Positions 44,384-52,371 of a DNA stretch of 64,000 nucleotides are shown piece by piece. Each line of letters starts with the position of its first letter. Position 1 is the stretch's first letter. The notes beneath the pieces are model-generated. The model was given only the letters and a program-made list of their open reading frames with translations. It searched no databases and was not told where the DNA came from. Source of the DNA: an uncultured Lachnospiraceae bacterium (GTDB taxonomy: Bacteria; Bacillota; Clostridia; Lachnospirales; Lachnospiraceae); contig CAMNTM010000006.1 in the NCBI GenBank assembly GCA_946558465.1, forward strand, positions 105,097 through 169,096, in the 5' to 3' direction. The translations under genes and the position numbers were made by a program.

Positions 44384-45760
44384 ATGTATCAGAGAGTAAA
44401 AGCGTATGTGGAAAAATACCATATGCTGACAGACAGTGATAAGGTGATTGCAGGCGTATCGGGAGGTGCAGATTCCATATGCCTTCTTTTCATACTTAAG
44501 AAGCTCCAGAAAGAGATAGGCTTTGAGTTGAGAGTGGTACATGTTCATCATGGACTTAGGGGAGCGGCGGCAGATGCGGATGCAGAATATGTCCGTAAAG
44601 TATGTAAACGGGAGGGAATTCTGCTTTCTGTAGTTTATAAAGACGTACAGAAATATGCCGGGAAATACGGCTTAACAATAGAAGAAGCCGGAAGAGAAGT
44701 CCGAAGAGTGGTATTAAAAAAGGAGATGGAAATGCATGAGGGAACAAAAATTGCCCTCGCTCATCATTTGAATGATAATGCCGAGACTCTTTTATGGAAT
44801 TTATGCCGGGGAACCGGACTTAAGGGGCTTGGAGCTATCGCACCGATTTCAGGAATATGGATTCATCCAATTTTGTGTCTGAAACGTAAGGAGATTGAAT
44901 CATATCTTAAAAAATGGGGAATATCTTATTGTACAGATGAAACAAATCTGGAAAATATATATACAAGAAATAAAATCCGCAATGAGGTTATGCCTTATCT
45001 GGAGGATAATCTAAATGAACAGGCAGCTGTTCATATGGCAGAAACGGCGGAGCAGATGCGTGCATTGGGTGAGTATATAGCAGCAGAAACGGCCCGCCTT
45101 AAGGAGGACTGCACGGAAAAAAAAGCGCAGGGACAGCTGATTTTGACAGAAAAAGGGTATCAGGAGATCCCAGAAGCTTTGAGACCCTACGTACTTCATG
45201 AGATTATCTGTACGGCCTGCAGACATCAGAAGGATATAGGGTCGGTACATGTCAGGCTTGTTGAGGAGCTTTTTGGCAAGCAGGCGGGCCGCTGCATTCA
45301 CCTTCCATACGGTATAGAGGCGGTTCGATGCTATAAAGGCATAAGCTTTCAGGTAAGAGGGAAAGAAGAGATAGAAGCACCGGAGGGGAAATTTGTACTG
45401 CGCATATGGGAGAGGGAGAATTCAGACGAAGTATTTCCAGAAAACCCCTACACGAAATGGTTTGATTATGATATAATACAAAATACTGTTAAAATAAGGC
45501 ATAGAGAGCCAGGGGATTATCTTACGATTGACAAAGCTGGAAACAGACAGAAACTAAAGCAGTATTTTATAAATGAGAAGATTCCGCAGGATATTAGAAA
45601 ACAGCTCTGGCTTGCAGCGGATGGTTCTCATATCATGTGGGTAGTAGGTTACAGGCAGAACCAGAAGTACCAGGTTACCGAATGTACCCGGAGGATTCTG
45701 GAGATACAGTTTTACGAAGGAGGAAGCTATGACAGAGACAGTAGAAGTTTTAGTCAATGA
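44384..45760 (+). CDS. tilS: tRNA(Ile)-lysidine synthase
   Basis: 458 residues from ATG 44384 (AGAGGAAG at 6 nt); an ATG at 44354 would add ten residues without a ribosome site. PP-loop VIAGVSGGADSICLLFILK near residue 20, VVHVHHGLRG, IALAHHLNDNAETLLWNLCRGTG and TNLENIYTRNKIRNEVMPYL. It makes lysidine at the wobble base of the AUA-reading tRNA-Ile. It overlaps hpt by 32 nt. Confidence 0.95.
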   Translation: MYQRVKAYVEKYHMLTDSDKVIAGVSGGADSICLLFILKKLQKEIGFELRVVHVHHGLRGAAADADAEYVRKVCKREGILLSVVYKDVQKYAGKYGLTIEEAGREVRRVVLKKEMEMHEGTKIALAHHLNDNAETLLWNLCRGTGLKGLGAIAPISGIWIHPILCLKRKEIESYLKKWGISYCTDETNLENIYTRNKIRNEVMPYLEDNLNEQAAVHMAETAEQMRALGEYIAAETARLKEDCTEKKAQGQLILTEKGYQEIPEALRPYVLHEIICTACRHQKDIGSVHVRLVEELFGKQAGRCIHLPYGIEAVRCYKGISFQVRGKEEIEAPEGKFVLRIWERENSDEVFPENPYTKWFDYDIIQNTVKIRHREPGDYLTIDKAGNRQKLKQYFINEKIPQDIRKQLWLAADGSHIMWVVGYRQNQKYQVTECTRRILEIQFYEGGSYDRDSRSFSQ

Positions 45761-46256
45761 AGAAAAGGTTGCCGAGAGAATCGAAGAGTTAGGAAGACAG
45801 ATCAGTGAGGATTATGCGGGAAAACAGGTGCATCTTATCTGTGTGCTTAAGGGAGGCGTGTTTTTTATGTGTGAGCTTGCCAAGAGAATCCGTGTTCCGG
45901 TGTCAATGGATTTTATGAGTGTGAGCAGCTATGGTGACGGAACTGCATCAAGCGGTGTGGTAAAGATTGTAAAGGATTTGGACGAGACATTAGAGAACAA
46001 GGACGTTCTTGTGGTGGAGGATATTGTCGATTCCGGAAGGACGCTTTCTTATCTTCTTGATGTTCTTAAAAAGCGGGGCCCAAGGAGTATGAGATTATGT
46101 ACTCTTTTAGACAAGCCGGATAGAAGAGTGCGGAATGTAAAAGTAGACTATACGGGATTTGAAATTCCGGATGAGTTTGTCGTAGGATATGGTCTGGATT
46201 ATGCACAAAAATATAGAAATCTGCCATACATCGGAGTTGTAAAAGGTGTGGAGTAG
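45729..46256 (+). CDS. hpt: Hypoxanthine phosphoribosyltransferase
   Basis: 175 residues. PRPP loop VLVVEDIVDSGRTLSYL (near residue 97), KGGVFFMCELAKRI, MDFMSVSSYG and YVVGYGLDYAQ-type end (FVVGYGLDYAQKYRNLPYIG). It salvages hypoxanthine and guanine using PRPP. AAGGAGG lies within the end of tilS. The tilS-hpt-ftsH order is conserved in Firmicutes. Confidence 0.96.
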   Translation: MTETVEVLVNEEKVAERIEELGRQISEDYAGKQVHLICVLKGGVFFMCELAKRIRVPVSMDFMSVSSYGDGTASSGVVKIVKDLDETLENKDVLVVEDIVDSGRTLSYLLDVLKKRGPRSMRLCTLLDKPDRRVRNVKVDYTGFEIPDEFVVGYGLDYAQKYRNLPYIGVVKGVE

Positions 46257-46274
46257 AAAGGGGCAGGAAAGAAA

Positions 46275-48122
46275 TTGAATACAAGAAAGAACAGAGGATT
46301 AAGCGGTGGAATGCTGCTTGTATTCGTAGTTATGCTGTTTGCAGCACTATGGTTTACGAACCTGTTTGAGCAAAGAGAAGATGAGCTGGACTGGAAGGAG
46401 TTTGAGGAACTGATTACCAGCGAGCGTATTGAAAGCATTACAGTTACACAGAATAAGAATGTTCCTACCGGCCGGGTAGAGCTTCATATGAGAAGTAAAG
46501 AAGGGGATACCAGAGAATTGCGGTATCTGTATGTGTCAGACGTCAATGAGGTCCAGGACTATCTCAAGGAGAAGAGTGTCAATTATGAGATCCAGGATGT
46601 GCCTCAGGACAGTTGGTTTGCGACAACTATTCTACCGGCGCTTCTGATGGTCGGAGGAATTCTTATTATTTTCTTTCTTATGAATCGTCAGGGCGGAGGA
46701 GCAAATGCAAAGGCTATGAGCTTCGGGAAAAGCAGGGCAAAGCTTAGTACTGACAAGGATAAGAAGGTCACATTCTCTGAGGTTGCCGGCCTTAAAGAGG
46801 AGAAAGAGGAGCTGGAAGAAATTGTAGATTTTTTGAAAGCGCCGAAAAAATATATTCAGGTAGGTGCACGGATCCCGAAGGGAGTGCTTCTTGTAGGACC
46901 TCCGGGAACCGGAAAAACTCTGCTTGCAAAAGCAGTGGCAGGGGAGGCGGGTGTTCCGTTTTTTACAATTTCTGGTTCGGATTTTGTGGAAATGTTTGTC
47001 GGCGTCGGAGCTTCCAGAGTCCGTGACCTGTTTGAAGATGCGAAGAAGAATGCGCCCTGCATCATATTTATTGATGAGATTGATGCGGTGGCAAGAAGAA
47101 GGGGAACCGGCATGGGCGGCGGACATGACGAGAGAGAACAGACCCTGAATCAGCTTCTTGTGGAGATGGATGGCTTTGGAGTAAACGAGGGTATCATCGT
47201 CATGGCAGCTACAAATAGAGTGGATATTTTAGATCCTGCGATTCTGAGGCCGGGACGTTTTGACAGAAAGGTTATAGTAGGAAGACCGGACGTGCAGGGA
47301 AGAGAAGAAATTCTTAAAGTGCACGCAAAAGGTAAGCCTTTGAGCGAAGAGATAGATTTGAAGCAGATTGCGCAGACGACGGCAGGATTTACCGGGGCGG
47401 ATCTTGAGAATCTTTTAAATGAAGCTGCAATTCTGGCAGCTAAAGAAGGCAGAATGTTCCTGAAGCAGGAAGATATTAAAAAGGCATTTGTAAAGGTAGG
47501 TATCGGAGCCGAGAAGAAGAGCCGGGTTATTTCCGAGAAAGAAAAGAAAATTACTGCATTTCACGAGGCGGGGCATGCAATATTGTTCCATGTGCTTCCG
47601 GATGTGGGACCTGTGTACAGCGTGTCTATTATACCGACCGGAAGTGCGGGAGGTTATACGATGCCGCTTCCGGAAAATGATGAGATGTTTAATTCCAGAG
47701 GCAAGATGCTGCAGGATATTACGGTTGCGCTTGGCGGACGTGTAGCGGAGGAAGAGGTATTTGATGATATAACAACAGGAGCGTCCCAGGATATTAAGCA
47801 GGCGACAGGACTTGCAAAGTCTATGGTTACAAAATTCGGCATGTCTGAAGCGATAGGGCTGATTAATTATGATGATGACGGAGAGGAAGTATTTATAGGC
47901 AGAGATCTTACACATACGCATAAGCGTTATGGTGAAGGGGTCGCTTCTCTGATTGATCAGGAGGTTAAGAAAATTATTGACGAATGCTATGCCAGGGCAA
48001 GAAAGATTATTAAAAAATACGACGGAGTGCTTCGTGCCTGTGCAGAACTTCTTCTTGAAAAGGAAAAGATATCACGGGAAGAATTTGAAGCGCTGTTTGC
48101 AGAAGGCGTAAGTGAAGCATAG
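46275..48122 (+). CDS. ftsH: ATP-dependent membrane zinc protease FtsH
   Basis: 615 residues from a TTG start (AGGGGCAGG at 7 nt). Two membrane segments (about 11-28 and 117-134) flank a small outer domain. AAA module: Walker [14 protein letters not shown], Walker [11 protein letters not shown], second region [15 protein letters not shown]. The zinc site HEAGH lies near residue 430, with a further Asp in [13 protein letters not shown]. It degrades membrane and regulatory proteins. Confidence 0.97.
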   Translation: MNTRKNRGLSGGMLLVFVVMLFAALWFTNLFEQREDELDWKEFEELITSERIESITVTQNKNVPTGRVELHMRSKEGDTRELRYLYVSDVNEVQDYLKEKSVNYEIQDVPQDSWFATTILPALLMVGGILIIFFLMNRQGGGANAKAMSFGKSRAKLSTDKDKKVTFSEVAGLKEEKEELEEIVDFLKAPKKYIQVGARIPKGVLLVGPPGTGKTLLAKAVAGEAGVPFFTISGSDFVEMFVGVGASRVRDLFEDAKKNAPCIIFIDEIDAVARRRGTGMGGGHDEREQTLNQLLVEMDGFGVNEGIIVMAATNRVDILDPAILRPGRFDRKVIVGRPDVQGREEILKVHAKGKPLSEEIDLKQIAQTTAGFTGADLENLLNEAAILAAKEGRMFLKQEDIKKAFVKVGIGAEKKSRVISEKEKKITAFHEAGHAILFHVLPDVGPVYSVSIIPTGSAGGYTMPLPENDEMFNSRGKMLQDITVALGGRVAEEEVFDDITTGASQDIKQATGLAKSMVTKFGMSEAIGLINYDDDGEEVFIGRDLTHTHKRYGEGVASLIDQEVKKIIDECYARARKIIKKYDGVLRACAELLLEKEKISREEFEALFAEGVSEA

Positions 48123-48166
48123 TATAAAATAAAGGCATATCTTATATTAAAGAAGGGGAAAGGCGT

Positions 48167-50209
48167 ATGAAGAAAGAGGCATTATTTTGTGATGGTACCG
48201 ATAGTTACGTAATACCGCCGGAACCGGACCTTAATGAGACAGTTACATTGAGATTTCGTACAGCTAAAGGTGATGTTGACAGAGTGAGGCTGATGACTCG
48301 TGTGGGCGGATATAATATGGAAAAGGAGTATTCGAGAGGAGAGTTTGATTATTATAAAGTCAGATGGAGACTGAATGAGGACCCTTTCCACTATTGCTTT
48401 GAAATCCAAAGTGATGAAGAAATCTGTTATTTTAACAGATGCGGAGTGTCAAACGAGATTGTTGAATTTTATGATTTTATTATTGTACCGGGCTTTTCTA
48501 CGCCGAACTGGGCAAAGGGCGCGGTGATGTATCAGATTTATACAGACAGGTTTTATAACGGAGATACGTCAAATGATGTAGAGACAAACGAGTATTATTA
48601 TATCGGAGGGTATAGCGAGAAGGTTACGGATTGGAACAAATATCCTGCGAATATGGGAGTGCGGGAATTCTATGGCGGCGACCTCCAGGGAGTAATGGAT
48701 AAGCTGGATTATCTTCAGGATTTGGGAGTCGAGGTAATTTATTTCAATCCCCTTTTTGTATCGCCGTCAAATCATAAGTACGATATTCAGGACTATGATT
48801 ATATTGATCCGCATTATGGAGTTATTGTAGAGGATGGGGGAGAAGTTCTTAAAGAAGGGGTATTTGAAAATGCACAGGCAACGAAATACCAAAAGCGCGT
48901 GACGGATCTTCGTAATCTGGAGGCAAGTAATCAATTGTTTGTGCGGCTTGCAGAAGAGATTCATAAAAGAGGAATGAAGGTTATTCTGGATGGTGTATTT
49001 AATCACTGCGGCTCTTTTAATAAATGGCTGGACAGAGAGCGGATTTACGAAAATAAACCAGACTATGCACCGGGTGCGTATATTTCTAAAGACAGCCCTT
49101 ATCACAGATATTTCCGTTTCTTTAATGAGGAAGAATGGGACTGGCCGTATAATGCCAACTATGACGGGTGGTGGGGACATGATACGCTGCCCAAATTGAA
49201 CTATGAAGATTCTGTTAAGCTTGAAAATTATATTCTATATATTGGAAAGAAATGGGTATCCCCGCCGTTTAACGCAGATGGCTGGAGGCTTGATGTGGCA
49301 GCTGATCTGGGCAGGGATAATGAATTTAATCATCAGTTCTGGAAGAAGTTTCGGACAGTAGTTAAAAATGCGAATCCGGAAGCAATTATTTTGGCGGAGC
49401 ATTATGGAGACCCTGGGGAATGGCTTGGCGGTGATGAGTGGGATACGGTTATGAATTATGATGCATTTATGGAGCCGGTTACCTGGTTTCTTACAGGAAT
49501 GGAAAAGCATAGCGACGAGAGCCGGGAAGATCTTTTAGGAGATGCAGATAACTTTGTCGGGTCGATTTTCCATCATATGGCGAATATGCTGACGCCGTCG
49601 CTTCAGACAGCAATGAATGAGCTGTCTAATCATGATCATTCCAGGTTTCTGACACGGACCAATCATATGGTAGGAAGAGCAGAACAGCTGGGACATAAGG
49701 CTGCTGAAGAGTATGTTAATGAAGCAGTTATGAGAGAGGCTGTAGTAATGCAGATGACCTGGGTCGGGGCACCGACGGTATACTATGGAGATGAGGCGGG
49801 AGTCTGTGGTTTTACAGACCCGGATAACAGGCGTACTTATCCATGGGGAAGAGAAAACCGGGAACTTCTGGAATTTCACCGGGAAATGATCCGCATTCAT
49901 AGGTCGTATCAGGCCTTAAAGACAGGTTCACTTCAAATGCTGTTCTGGCAGGAGAATATATTGGCATATGCCAGATTCAATGAAAGAGAACGGATTGTAA
50001 TTGTAATCAATAATAACAGTGAGCTAAGACAGCTCTGTATTCCTGTGTGGTTCGCGGAAGTGCCGATGGAAGGCCGGATGCAGAGACTGATGTATTCATA
50101 TTTCGATGGCTACACAACAGAATATGAAGAGTATATTGTAAAAGACGGAAAGGTTGTAGTGAATATGGGAGCACACTCAGCACTCATAATTGGGGACGGG
50201 GTAAAATGA
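48167..50209 (+). CDS. GH13 alpha-glycosidase (neopullulanase/cyclomaltodextrinase type)
   Basis: 680 residues, no signal peptide, so probably cytoplasmic. An N-terminal CBM34-like beta domain (1-120) precedes the GH13 barrel: VMYQIYTDRFYNG, GVEVIYFNPLFVSPSNHKYD, nucleophile in GWRLDVAADLG, acid/base Glu in AIILAEHYGDP and transition-state Asp in ELSNHDHSRF. It probably cleaves maltodextrins or glycogen products, fitting the glgCD and phosphoglucomutase genes nearby. The C-terminal IIGDGVK and the stop TGA come from REP-like palindrome 12. Confidence 0.92.
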   Translation: MKKEALFCDGTDSYVIPPEPDLNETVTLRFRTAKGDVDRVRLMTRVGGYNMEKEYSRGEFDYYKVRWRLNEDPFHYCFEIQSDEEICYFNRCGVSNEIVEFYDFIIVPGFSTPNWAKGAVMYQIYTDRFYNGDTSNDVETNEYYYIGGYSEKVTDWNKYPANMGVREFYGGDLQGVMDKLDYLQDLGVEVIYFNPLFVSPSNHKYDIQDYDYIDPHYGVIVEDGGEVLKEGVFENAQATKYQKRVTDLRNLEASNQLFVRLAEEIHKRGMKVILDGVFNHCGSFNKWLDRERIYENKPDYAPGAYISKDSPYHRYFRFFNEEEWDWPYNANYDGWWGHDTLPKLNYEDSVKLENYILYIGKKWVSPPFNADGWRLDVAADLGRDNEFNHQFWKKFRTVVKNANPEAIILAEHYGDPGEWLGGDEWDTVMNYDAFMEPVTWFLTGMEKHSDESREDLLGDADNFVGSIFHHMANMLTPSLQTAMNELSNHDHSRFLTRTNHMVGRAEQLGHKAAEEYVNEAVMREAVVMQMTWVGAPTVYYGDEAGVCGFTDPDNRRTYPWGRENRELLEFHREMIRIHRSYQALKTGSLQMLFWQENILAYARFNERERIVIVINNNSELRQLCIPVWFAEVPMEGRMQRLMYSYFDGYTTEYEEYIVKDGKVVVNMGAHSALIIGDGVK

Positions 50210-50245
50210 GAAATACCCCGTCCCAGATTAAAAAAGCCCTGTCCC
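50192..50245 (+). repeat. REP-like palindrome 12 with accessory arm
   Basis: Core 50192-50225, accessory arm GCCCTGTCCC 50236-50245, then a T run. The stop codon of the amylase gene (TGA, 50207-50209) is in the loop; the stop of the convergent map gene (50250-50252) is in the T run. Both genes therefore end inside one element. Confidence 0.95.
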
Positions 50246-50249
50246 TTTT

Positions 50250-51059
50250 TTATTTTGATAAGACTTCTATGCCATTTTTTGTAACTAATACCATGTATTC
50301 TACCTGGGCTGATAGACCGCCGTCGGCGGTATATACGGTCCAGTCATTTTCTTCATCAATATAGAAATCAGGGCTTCCTTCATTTACCATTGGTTCTATG
50401 GTAAACATCATGCCCGGAACAAGGACCATTTCACTTCCCTTTGGCGTTACATAGCTTACAAAAGGTTCCTCGTGGAAATCTAGTCCAATACCGTGTCCGC
50501 CGATTTCTTCGACTACGGAATATCCGTTTGCCCGAGCATGAGTATTGACAGCGTGGGCGATGTCTCCAAGATGTCCCCAAGGTTTTGCCGCTTTAAGGCC
50601 AAGTTCGACACATTCCTTTGTCACCTGCACAAGTTTTTTAGCGCGGGGCGATGCATCGCCGATAATAAACATGCGGGAGGCATCCGAATAGAAGCCGTTT
50701 AATATAGTGGAAACATCAACGTTTATGATATCTCCTTCTTTTAAGAGCTCTTTTTCAGAAGGTATTCCGTGGCATATTACATTGTTGACAGAAGTACATA
50801 CGCTTTTCGGAAATCCTTGATAATGCAGAGGAGCGGGGATCCCTCCATGTTTTGTTGTAAAGCTGTAGACCAGACGGTCAATCTCAGCAGTGCTTATGCC
50901 GGCCCTGATATGCTTTGAAATATAATTTAGAAGAGCAGTATTCAGAGCAGCGCTTTTGCGGATTGCTCTAACCTGTGCAGGGGTTTTTAAAAGAGAACGC
51001 TTGGGTACAATTTCACCTTTTGCGGCAAGCGTCCATAGCTTTATGTCTAGTTTGTTCAA
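50250..51059 (-). CDS. map: Methionine aminopeptidase, type I
   Basis: 269 residues. Pita-bread fold with metal ligands visible in order: Asp in IINVDVSTILNGFYSDASR (two Asp), His in GHGIGLDFHEEP, Glu in MFTIEPMVNEG, Glu near the end in SAQVEYMVLVT. An N-terminal stretch of about 20 residues precedes LKTPAQVRAIRKSA. It removes initiator Met. It has an extended -10 promoter whose -35 region is occupied by REP-like palindrome 13. Confidence 0.95.
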   Translation of the reverse strand: MNKLDIKLWTLAAKGEIVPKRSLLKTPAQVRAIRKSAALNTALLNYISKHIRAGISTAEIDRLVYSFTTKHGGIPAPLHYQGFPKSVCTSVNNVICHGIPSEKELLKEGDIINVDVSTILNGFYSDASRMFIIGDASPRAKKLVQVTKECVELGLKAAKPWGHLGDIAHAVNTHARANGYSVVEEIGGHGIGLDFHEEPFVSYVTPKGSEMVLVPGMMFTIEPMVNEGSPDFYIDEENDWTVYTADGGLSAQVEYMVLVTKNGIEVLSK

Positions 51060-51098
51060 AATAAATGCCTTCTTTCTGAAAATTTATACATATAATAT

Positions 51099-51107
51099 AT
51101 TATACCA
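51099..51107 (-). promoter_or_regulatory. Extended -10 promoter of map
   Basis: Minus strand TGG-TATAAT with no -35; the corresponding position falls in REP-like palindrome 13. Confidence 0.55.
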
Positions 51108-51119
51108 TTTTTTTAAGTT

Positions 51120-51174
51120 GGGGACGGGGTAAAATGAGAAATACCCCGTCCCCAACTTAAAAATGCCCTGTCCC
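51120..51174 (+). repeat. REP-like palindrome 13 with accessory arm
   Basis: Core 51120-51153 with perfect arms (flanks extend to AAGTT/AACTT), accessory arm GCCCTGTCCC 51165-51174. It is the only copy placed between divergent genes, filling the space between the map and pfkA promoters. Confidence 0.95.
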
Positions 51175-51176
51175 CA

Positions 51177-51205
51177 TTGTTTCAAATCTTAAAATAATGT
51201 ATAAT
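51177..51205 (+). promoter_or_regulatory. Sigma-A promoter of pfkA
   Basis: TTGTTT-N17-TATAAT; the -35 box begins 2-3 nt after the accessory arm of REP-like palindrome 13. Confidence 0.7.
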
Positions 51206-51260
51206 ATTCAAGACGAGCATGAAGACGGCTTAATAATCAAGATAATAGGAGGAGAGAGCG

Positions 51261-52337
51261 ATGTTGAGGATCGGAATTTTAACCAGCGGCGGCGACTGTC
51301 AGGCATTGAATGCAGCGATGCGTGGAGTAGTAAAGGGAATCTATTCCAGATGTGACGATGTAGAGATCTATGGTTTTCAGGAAGGCTACAAGGGGTTAAT
51401 TTACTCGAATTTTAAAATGCTGACTTCCAGGGATTTTTCTGGAATCCTGACAGTAGGCGGTACGATTCTAGGTACTTCCAGACAGCCGTTTAAGCTGATG
51501 CGTGTACCGGATGAAAATGGTTTAGATAAGGTTGAAGCGATGAAGCATACTTATCATAAGCTGAATCTGAACTGTCTTGTGATTTTGGGCGGAAATGGAA
51601 CGCATAAAACAGCGAATCTTCTGAGAGAAGAGGGACTGAATGTTATAACGCTTCCAAAGACGATTGATAACGACCTCTGGGGGACGGATATGACTTTTGG
51701 ATTCCAGAGTGCGGTTGATATTGCGACAGACACGATTGATAAGATTCATACAACAGCAACCTCGCATAATCGGGTGTTTATCATTGAGATTATGGGACAT
51801 AAGGTCGGCTGGGTAGCGCTTCATGCGGCGATTGCCGGAGGCGCAGATATTGTACTGCTCCCAGAGATTCCGTATGATATGGATGTGATTGTAGATGCAA
51901 TTAACCGCAGAAAGGAAAGCGGGAAAAGATTTACGATTATTGCGGCGGCAGAGGGCGCTGTGTCTAAAAAGGATGCAAAGCTAAGCAAAAAGGAATTAAA
52001 AGAAAAACAAGCAAAAAGAAAGTACCCTTCTGTAGCGTATGAGCTGGCGGAGAAGGTTCAGAAGAGAACAGATCAGGAAGTTCGTATTGCTGTACCAGGA
52101 CATACACAGCGGGGAGGCTCCCCGTGTCCGTATGACAGAGTTTTGTCTACAAGACTTGGCTCTGCGGCAGCAGAGGCGATTCTGGATGGAAATTACGGAA
52201 ATATGGTCGCAATCAAGAATGATAAGATTGTTCTTGTTCCTCTTGCTGAGGTTGCAGGAAAGCTCAAGTATGTAGATCCGCATTCAGATATTATCAAAGA
52301 GGCAAAGCTTACCGGAATCAGCTTTGGTGACAAATAG
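51261..52337 (+). CDS. pfkA: 6-phosphofructokinase
   Basis: 358 residues. Nucleotide loop LTSGGDCQALNAAMRGV, GGTILGTSRQPF, GGNGTHKTANLL, catalytic PKTIDNDLWGTDMTFGFQSA and sugar site MGHKVGWVALHAA. At the donor-determining positions it has Gly (in GGNGT) and Lys (in PKTIDND), a mixed state known from ATP-using PFKs of one subgroup, whereas PPi-enzymes carry Asp plus Lys; ATP use is therefore more likely but not certain. Strong AGGAGGAGAG ribosome site. Confidence 0.93.
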   Translation: MLRIGILTSGGDCQALNAAMRGVVKGIYSRCDDVEIYGFQEGYKGLIYSNFKMLTSRDFSGILTVGGTILGTSRQPFKLMRVPDENGLDKVEAMKHTYHKLNLNCLVILGGNGTHKTANLLREEGLNVITLPKTIDNDLWGTDMTFGFQSAVDIATDTIDKIHTTATSHNRVFIIEIMGHKVGWVALHAAIAGGADIVLLPEIPYDMDVIVDAINRRKESGKRFTIIAAAEGAVSKKDAKLSKKELKEKQAKRKYPSVAYELAEKVQKRTDQEVRIAVPGHTQRGGSPCPYDRVLSTRLGSAAAEAILDGNYGNMVAIKNDKIVLVPLAEVAGKLKYVDPHSDIIKEAKLTGISFGDK

Positions 52338-52371
52338 AAGCAGGAGAAAGGGCAGAATAGGAGTGTAGCAG

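Noticed and set aside
32959..51174. CRISPR array or tandem repeat locus made of the recurring GGGGACGGGG units
   Set aside because: The units are dispersed over 47 kb at gene ends with no regular spacers and no cas genes; they are palindromic REP-like elements.
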